DNA of 64,000 nt from Congeria kusceri (taxonomy: Eukaryota; Mollusca; Bivalvia; Myida; Dreissenidae), in assembly GCA_027627225.1 (NCBI GenBank), contig CM051025.1:75603974-75667973 (forward strand), given 5' to 3'. Below, piece by piece: positions 55,881 to 64,000 of this stretch (positions are counted from its first letter, which is position 1; every line of letters begins with the position of its first letter). Under the pieces are notes generated by a model that was given only the letters and a program-made list of their open reading frames with translations, had not been told where the DNA came from and did no database searches. Made by a program: the position numbers and the translations under genes.

Positions 55881-56431
55881 GTTTTGGGACCAGTTAAAAT
55901 GTTGTCCCGAGGTGCCAAGGTTGACTTTGGAACTGTTGCACGAAGCCGGAAGGCCGAGGGCAACAATAACAAACAACGTATTTTTTGGTGATTGTGTTTG
56001 TTTTGTATTATTATACACATATTAAATCAATATAATTTCCTATTTTACTCGAACTTCATTTTCAAGTAGCAACAATTAAAAAATATTCAAAAACAAAATC
56101 GATTTTGAAATACGCCTTTCAGAAGGCTTCGAACTTCATAATCACGCACTTTAAATAAAAACTGCCATACGCTATGCATCGTTCATCAATTGTGCGCATA
56201 CACGTAACGGTACATCATCTAACATTTATTCACATCGATTTAACTACAACTACTTCTAATTATAATAAGAGTATACATATTTTTTATGAACATAAACATA
56301 TAACTTACAACAGAAAGAAATATTCACAACTGTGAATTTGCCCAATAACAACATTAGACAAAATAAAAACGAATATTTTTTAGACCCTTAAGTATAATAT
56401 GTTCTTAGTTTAAATTGTCGTTGTATGTTTC

Positions 56432-56682
56432 CTGTTTAGCACCTCCCATTGGAGTCCACCCCAATGAAGATATCGATTACCATTGTCATCCATCAAGATG
56501 GAGTGGACTTGACGTTTGACCTGTCTTATCTGTATCATTTCGGAACTGTTGACAGGATCAAGCAATATGGCATTGTATTTCTAAGTCTAGAGAAGCATCG
56601 ATCTTATATTCGGGCGTTTCTTGAAGTTTTAGCAGAAATAGTGTCCGCTTTAATAGTCAATATATGTACGACAATCATTTAG
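56432..56682 (+). other. Possible exon-like open frame, unidentified
   Basis: After an acceptor-like TTTCCTGTTTAG the phase-0 frame is open for 80 codons (HLPLESTPMKISITIVIHQD ...). A different phase gives PPIGVHPNEDIDYHCHPSRW, then SGLDV and a stop. Either could be a stray terminal exon. No family was recognised and no donor is needed. Chance is the likeliest explanation. Confidence 0.2.
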
Positions 56683-56961
56683 GTAACACAGTAGGAAAGT
56701 ACTGAATTTATTTATACTAGAATATTCTTATAATTTGTTTGTACAGTTATTCCACAGGCGTTTTGGGGACTGTTAAAACGGTTGCACCTGATGTTGAGGT
56801 CAAGTAGTATATTTTGGATGAAATCATCATGGAAGAAATTGTTTAATTTTATACGACAGTTGCAGTAACAGTCTATGTCTCAGACAGAATCAAGAAATGT
56901 CTTTTAAAAAGACAATCGGCGTTGACATTAATAATGAGATATCATTTTATCCTAAACATAA

Positions 56962-57090
56962 TACAAGAGGGCCAAGATGATCGGTTACGTGACTTCTCGG
57001 ACCCCAGATTTTTCGGTCCCCACCTAGACAAGGCTACTTCTTGAACCCCAGATTTTTTAGCACCATATGAAAACTTCTCATATCCCAAAA
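56962..57090. repeat. Dispersed repeat starting ACAAGAGGGCCAAGATG
   Basis: The start resembles the ACAAGAGC starts at 4959 and 13605. A phrase ACCCCAGATTTTT occurs twice inside. Non-coding. Confidence 0.5.
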
Positions 57091-57099
57091 TTAATTTGT

Positions 57100-60000
57100 G
57101 ATTAATTCAGCAATTATTAATATTTGTACCGTGAATAAACCGATCATATCGCCCCATGTTTTTACCAGTGATACATGAATAACCTAAATAATTTATGTTA
57201 ACATCATTATTATATAAATTTGTCACCCAAATTTAACAAATTAACAATGTACGAAAATAACTGCGGGAATGAATGAAAATTATTATGTGTCAGACGCGTA
57301 GAGTTATTCTTAAGTTACATACCCTACCTTCATCTTGGAAGTTATCTATGCATAATACATACACATTTCTAAGTCAGTTAATCATTTATACTGTGTATCC
57401 TTATGAAAAGCAATCTTCATGGAACATTCAGCGCATTTTAAATAATGATGACTTCCATTTTTGATAACACAAACATAAAATTTCATTAGACTATGGCGAT
57501 TTAAAATTATATTCGGTAGGAATATGATGTATCAAGGGCTTCTGTATATAATTGGTTTTGCAAATAATGTATTATTGCTACTAAAATAAAGTAAAAGTAA
57601 CATGAATAACAGTTCGACGTATTCCGTTACTTATTTCACCACATTTTATTTATTTAAATATATCTTTTTATAGGTTGATTAAAATCTACTGGAGAAGTTG
57701 ATAGAAATGTGCAATTCTATTTAATTCTTACTAGAACGCAACCGCCATTCAACTTCAAATTAACAAGCCCAGTTAGTTTATAAACATAAATTCCCCCATT
57801 TATTGAAATATTCACTCTTATGATTCTCTGGACGCTAATTGGTGCATGTATATTATAACAGCTATTCACCGGCAGCTAAACTCGCGCTAATTTTAGAATG
57901 ATCTTGAGTGTGTTGAACTTTCTAGAATCAATTGTTATTTATAGAGCGTGCCGCTAGGCTAAACAAAACTGGATTAATTCTGAGAACGAATATAATATTC
58001 TGTTCTTGACATACACTTAGAAAATATGTTCATAATTATGTTCAGTTGTAGTGTGTATGTCGAAGATATTATTATAACTTTATTTTAAACGCTTATGTAA
58101 ACAATCACGTACATATTAATCCACAAAAGTATGCAACAGTTGTTGGTATGCATTAAACCATTATTGTGAGTTTGCATTCCCTAAAAATAGAAAATTTGCC
58201 AAATTCTATTGACATTCAATTTTCGCGCTGCATAATTATCGCTAGAATTTTATGTCAAAAGTGATCTTAGACAGCTACGCCGAAAAATGCAGTGCCAGTA
58301 TTTGGTCAGATGCGGAAGTATTTATCTGGCATCTACCATGACGCGTGGTCTGTTTTTAACATGACAGCGGAAACAGTATCATATACTTGACGAACACATG
58401 TCTTCTGAGCACATTGTTTTTTGTCATTCCTGTTCTACGTTTTGAATGACAATATGCAGGCATGTTTGTAGTAATTATGAAAGTCTGCATCATAATGATG
58501 CCCAATACTGCGACATAACGTCAACATAAAAGACATAACTATTCATGTACGTTTCTTTTTCAAATTATTTGGAGTTCTACGTATACCTGTGACCAATTTA
58601 ATGGAGCTATATCATTCAAAATCAATATACGTTGTTAAATAAACATTTAACAATAATAAATACTTAATATTTATTATGATTGTGCATGTACGGACAAAAA
58701 TAATACATATACACACCTTTTGTAGGAATAGTGAAAACATAACACAAACATTGTATAGAAAATATAAACGAGAGTTTAAATGGTGACTCTACTTTATAAA
58801 GTTTGTTGACAATGTGCCTATAATTTACACCAATACATTTTCTAAGTGCTTTAATATATTTAACGTTTTATGCACTTTATCATAATATATGTCAACTATA
58901 TATTTTTTTGATTTTGCTTTCGATCTTCCACCATCGCATTGAATGGTAAAGAAATTAGTATTTGCCGAAGTAAGCCCAATTTTATTTTTTACATCAGTAA
59001 AACGATTGCTTTATACTGTATACTTTTAAAACAGAACCATTCATGAAGCCTAAACCGTTGATAAAAATCTACATGCCGCAATGAATTGGCGTATATTGAG
59101 TATATATATATATATAGCCTTTTTAGACCAAACTAAATATATAGATACACTTTGCAAATAAATGCATTTACATCAAATGCAAATGAGCAATTTACGATTT
59201 AATTGAAAACATTCTTGACTTCAAAATACCTAAGTTAGACTATGTTCATTTGTTGCCTGTGAAATCGCCATTCAGGAAGATTCGACACATTCATCATTCA
59301 GGATAGGATGGGATTAACTGATGACTTGTCCTGCTTTTTTTCCATGTAGTTTAAGCACGTTATTGTATGTTGTTGTTTATCTCTGCTGATAAATATACCC
59401 ATCTTATTTGACAGTGGAACAATTTAGATTCGCCTCGTGGTATGCGATGGTATAAGCTGTTATCAAAACGACACAGCTAATGCCATTAACAAGTGTAATT
59501 CGTAAATGCTAGGCACAATCGATTTAATCATGACCGGTTGGACTTTGGGTGTAGCTGGATTGACCATGTACTAGCAACAAGGCCACCCTGATAACTTGGC
59601 TTATAATTATCAACGCTACGAAAAATTATCAAATATAACATCGAAGCTTAGTCGCACTGTGAATGTCCAAATGTCCATTGTAATACGCCGAGATATAACT
59701 CATTGAGTTAGTAGACTGTCAAAGAAAAAATATGAAGGTTACTCCGTGTTAATTCCAAAATTATGATTACACCTTATATACAAATTTAGGCCGACATTAT
59801 TTAGCGTTCAGGCATGATATTGTCATAGTGACGAAGTCTATTTAATACATTCTTGTGACATACGGCAGAATATAGAGTCACATGTGTTTGTTAAGTAGGT
59901 TGTTGCCCTCTGTAGTTAAAAAATGCTACATGAATTATATACATATCCTAAAAATAAACATAAAAAGCACTAATACCTCGCGATCACATTCACGATAACA

Positions 60001-60290
60001 TTATGTGATCTACGACACATGGGACCCAGTTTCAATATGGCAGTAATTTCGTTGTCATACGGAACCGTTTAGAGTTCATGCATTATTTAAATGATAGCGA
60101 TTTTATGTACGGTGATGAATTGGAATGATTTAAAAAATCAGACCAGAGCGTACAACTTATGTAGAATTTTGATCATGCCTATAAATCGTATTTCAAAGTT
60201 TATTACCTGAAACAATCTATTCTTTGCCTTCTAAAGCACAGTCCACATGCCACATAGTTAAAACATGTCACCACATAACCAGAAAAGTTC
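57100..60290. other. AT-rich stretch, no gene seen
   Basis: No exon-like sequence or sizeable repeat found. A TA microsatellite lies at 59101-59116. Confidence 0.5.
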
Positions 60291-62940
60291 ATTGCGTATC
60301 TAGAGTCAGTTCCTTACATAATTTGCGCTCATTGACGATCAGTTAAGCGCTTATCCTTTTGTAGGTGACAAACAACTGTTGTTTCTTTTTAAGTGTAATA
60401 TTATGATTTCCCATGAGAGCATGTTAATTATTTCATATAAATGTTTAAAAAAAAAATCACCATATTTTAAGATGTTCATAACATTTTTCAGAGACAAATT
60501 ACTACGTGTTACAAAAATGCAAATCAGTCTGCATTTGCGCAAGAGAAACCGTACTTTTGCATACATGTTCTTTATTTAAGGCAAGCGAACGACATACTTT
60601 ACATAATATAAAACATCGTATGTACAACAAATAAAATGTATGCCGCATATAGAACAAACAATGTAATAAGGCATTGGACAGGTTCATAAATTGATAAACA
60701 AAGTATGCGCTTGAAAACGGTTTCATGTGTATAAAGCTACTTGTACTTATATTTCCCATTATATGAAGGAAAGACAACCAAAACAAAAATATTTTGTGGT
60801 TTAATAAAAACACAAAATGATATTAATCTACGAAATATTTTTCACCTAACGTGTAAAAGTCATGTCCAACGCAATACTATCCAGAATGAAGCCGAAATAA
60901 TGGATACCTATAAAAAACTGATTGTTTTAACAATTGTGTGTACAATACACTAAATATGTAATGCTACTGATGACAACAAGTCGAAACAGAAAAGTTTTCT
61001 TTTTAACCCTCTTTCGATTGCATTACTACGCAACGTTTCAGCTAATTTGATTCTTAAAGACGTTCGCAAGAATTTCCTTCAATTTTTTCTCAACGACAGA
61101 TTTTCATAAAACTTAGCACAAACATGGATCAATGTATTCTAAAACTAAAACAGTCTTAAAAAATAGGGGCCACAGGCCTTTTTCCGGAAATATTGTATTT
61201 TTAATACGGTACCCGTCGAAGCCTTTTTCAGTCTGTGTTACTTCGAATGTTGAATAATATAAAGCGTTTATATTAAAACAAAGATGGAGATGTTTAAATG
61301 AATCTTTTTTTAAATGTGTTGTTTGGTAATATACAGGTGCAGTTTAACGACAAAACGCGCTTTATCTACAGTTATCATTTACAAAATGACTTGTAATAGA
61401 CGCTTAACGAGGTGAACTTTGCATTAAATTTGCCTGTGAAAACATCAATCATTTATCAAATATACGAATATCTTTTGTTCCAAACGACAGATTTTGTTAA
61501 AAGATCCCACATACATGCGTCATTGTATACTGAAACTAAAACAGGGTTAAAAAATAGGGGTCACTGGCCTCTTCCGGAAATATTGGGTTTTGAATACGGT
61601 ACCTGTCGAAGCCCCTTTTTCAGTTTGGATTTTTATCAATCTTTTAAGTATATAGGATAGTTATTTTTCAAACAAGGTTATTGTTCTTTCAACTGATATG
61701 TTTGTACATGCTTTGTTTGGCAATACACATGTGTATGTTGATAATTAAAACGTTTTACCTACATTACTGCTTAAATAATGAATTTGACTGGACCTTTAAG
61801 TGTGTCAAATGGGAACTAACAAAGCGTTCTGAAACTGAATTTTTATCAAATGCATATTTTGATCCAAACGACAGATTTTCTTAAAATTTCGCACAGACAT
61901 GCACCAATGTATATTGACACCAAAACATTAATAAAAAGAATGGCTCACCGAACTTGTTTGGGGAATATTGGATTTCATATATGGCTATATAATAGGCTAC
62001 CTGTGTAGCCTTTTTCCTGTTTCGTTTTAACATACATAAACAACGTAGCAGTAGAATGAAGATATTTAATGGTTCATTTCTGAACTAAATATGTTTGGAA
62101 ATACATTGCATAGTGTGTTTTTGATTATCATATATGCTTTATGAACTTTTACTATTAAAAATATGTATTTTGAATGGACATTAGAGATGAAATAAGTATA
62201 TTGTAACCTATATACAATAAAGAAAAAATGAAGCAAGAGGATAAATTAACCCAATTATGTTCTTTTTGTTGCGAACGTCTTTAACCAAGCTTTTCAAGTA
62301 TACTTTAAAGTTTTGACCATTGTATAGAACAATAACATTAATACATTGTATCAATTAAAAAAAAATGTTTTATTACTTATTATTCATCAGTCTGTTTGTA
62401 TCGCTTCCTTTCACCGCCACATGACAAGATCAATAAAGAAACGTATCGTGAACTATGTCCGTATTCTACTAACGAAAAATACAAAACAATAGTGTTTTCG
62501 TCGTTCATGATACGGAGCAAACAAGAACTCGATAGTACTGTATCATTATTTTGTTGGACTTATTATTTACGGACAATGATTTCTGGTTCCAACCATTGGA
62601 CCGAGTCTATATTGCAAGAAAGTGTGTGAATGCTTTCCTGTTGCTTTTACAGTTATCTCATTACCTGGATCAATGGGTTTGTAAAGAATAACCACGGTTT
62701 ATGGATTGAAAACAAAACTAGCGCTGGCTAATTAGTTTCGGTCAATAATTTTTCTCCGACAAGTTGATATGTATACCATCAATCAGTTCTCTTAAGGCAA
62801 CATACATCACTAGCTGATATCCAACTTTATTAATTGTGTGAACGACGTTTATTGTATTTCCATCACTGTATTATTATTGTATTTATGCAATAATCGTATT
62901 CGCTGTATACTTATAAGACACAGTGCCAACATAACACTAT
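60290..62940. repeat. Diverged segmental duplication, copy 2
   Basis: Partner of 54480-55880 but about 1.2 kb longer. The extra length is the tandem array at 61020-62160. The offset rises from 5.8 kb on the left to 7.0 kb on the right of that array, which places the expansion inside this copy. Confidence 0.8.
61020..62160. repeat. ~385-bp tandem repeat, three units
   Basis: AACGACAGATTTT starts at 61092, 61483 and 61866 (spacings 391 and 383). The units also share ACTAAAACAG, AAAATAGGGG and TTCCGGAAATATTG, and two of the three share AATACGGTACC and GTCGAAGCC. The third unit is the most diverged. Confidence 0.85.
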
Positions 62941-62949
62941 TAGCTGCGA

Positions 62950-63650
62950 CGCGGTTGACTTGTACAGCAGTGACTGCTCCAGGTCGGTGAGTGTGCTGCA
63001 TTTTAAAATGTCTTAACATTGGCAGAGCATATACATTGCTTTAGATACTAGCACAGATTGTAGAGGAGATATTCGATGCTTTGGATAGCATAACAGTGAA
63101 CCATACTGGATCCATAAGAACATTCCTGTTTATTTTGGACAATTCCACTTAGCGTCTATACCATTTTGTTACTAAATATAAATACAATTTACAATTAGGC
63201 TTATACAAGTCAAAAAAATACAAGTGTTTTCTAATCACGTGGCATTTAGTATATCTCGAAGGCTATATATCTTCAAACATTTACCTATTCACAAACGACA
63301 TTTAGCCAGTATGTTCCAGTGAAAACGTGAACAGTTCCTTGATAAGAATTAAAATAACATTCAGACAACAACCTGATAAATATATATCCGACAGGAAAAA
63401 ATGAAATACCACAAAAAGTCCAGTATCATTGGCAGCTGCTTTACCTGTTCACACGCATGACTGGGTTCAAATCGTATTTAAAACGACTGTCTGAAATAAA
63501 TTTAAGACTTAGTGATTTTGTTTCTACATGTTTTAGTATAAATTATCAGCTCTCTATGCTATATCTTATAAATTCTTAGAAAGGATAACATTATCATTTC
63601 TGTCCAGTATTTGATCTTAATAGTAAAGGTTATAATCTTGCATACCTTTG
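62950..63650. other. AT-rich stretch, no gene seen
   Basis: No repeat, motif or convincing exon found. Confidence 0.45.
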
Positions 63651-63658
63651 TATTGTAA

Positions 63659-63817
63659 CTATGGCATCGGAGGAATATCAGACGAGGGATCTTCGTAAAC
63701 GTTGTCTCGCTCAGTGACTTGTTGCAGCCAATGACGGTTGCTAGTGGCATAATTCATTACCTGTGTCACAGTTATAATGGAGGTGTTGTTAACATCATAG
63801 GGTATAGATGGGTATTC
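63659..63817 (-). CDS. Possible C-terminal exon of an unidentified gene
   Basis: After TAG (63818-63820) on the minus strand one frame reads 52 codons to a stop. It starts EYPSIPYDVNNTSIITVTQV and ends RHWLQQVTERDNVYEDPSSD before IPPMP. The composition (polar, Trp, acidic Tyr-containing end with prolines) looks more like a real cytoplasmic tail than translated AT-rich noise. An internal AG at 63761 could be an alternative acceptor giving 33 residues. The family was not recognised, and upstream exons would lie beyond the window. Confidence 0.4.
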   Translation of the reverse strand, partial: EYPSIPYDVNNTSIITVTQVMNYATSNRHWLQQVTERDNVYEDPSSDIPPMP

Positions 63818-64000
63818 CTATCCTTTGGGTTTTTAGCTTTAATTGTGTAGAAATACCATGTAAGTATTGATGTCGATCAACATAAGACTGATACTTCAGT
63901 CTTCTTGCGCAGATGATAAAATGAGAGACCTGGAGACCTGGAAACCTGGAGACATATAAGCGTCAAATTACACATAGTTTTAGATAAATAATCTCAAAAT

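Overview
The window is animal nuclear DNA, most likely from a bivalve mollusc. It is AT-rich and carries two genes with long introns and GT-AG splice sites, separated by dense tandem repeats, tRNA-derived SINEs, small terminal-inverted-repeat (TIR) elements and LINE fragments. A roughly 260-bp double-hairpin foldback element occurs five times. I associate that element and several of the other repeats with dreissenid mussels (Dreissena), but this is recognition from memory and was not checked by a search. There is no bacterial-style gene organisation.

Region 1 (1-15.8 kb). A complete minus-strand gene for phosphopantothenoylcysteine decarboxylase (PPCDC, coenzyme A synthesis) can be built from five exons (12904 down to 4799; 207 aa). 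All catalytic residues known for the family are present. Its introns hold a 30-bp minisatellite (13 copies), a tRNA-Asp-like SINE, a MITE and two long-period repeat arrays. Upstream and downstream lie SINEs, a second copy of the MITE, foldback elements and a duplicated 400-bp segment.

Region 2 (15.8-26.3 kb). This part is mostly non-coding. A broken rhodopsin-type GPCR (TM3 to C-tail, two frameshifts) is followed by about 40 copies of a 62-bp satellite. A second fragment of the same GPCR and of its 3' flank lies on the far side of the array. A minus-strand stretch at 21.7-22.2 kb may be another decayed receptor.

Region 3 (26.4-53.8 kb). A complete plus-strand voltage-gated potassium channel of the Shaw/Kv3 type is assembled from five exons (656 aa from the first in-frame ATG). 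It has a zinc-binding T1 domain, S1-S6, the TVGYGD filter and a basic coiled C-terminus. The S6 hinge reads TVP where Kv channels usually have PxP. The 18.9-kb second intron holds a complete 4.1-kb hAT-type element with an 8-bp target duplication, itself carrying a LINE RNase H fragment. It also holds a 5'-truncated LINE reverse transcriptase and three foldback elements. A CpG-rich 624-bp inverted-repeat element lies in intron 1. The edges of exons 2, 3 and 4 are all locally duplicated. At exon 3 this gives three in-frame donor sites 39 bp apart.

Region 4 (53.8-64 kb). A diverged segmental duplication (about 54.5-55.9 versus 60.3-62.9 kb), a 385-bp tandem array and long AT-rich stretches without genes. 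A possible C-terminal exon of an unidentified minus-strand gene lies at the right edge.

The two confident genes are not functionally linked; they are ordinary animal neighbours on opposite strands. All exon models are read by eye from homology and splice signals and have not been tested against transcripts.
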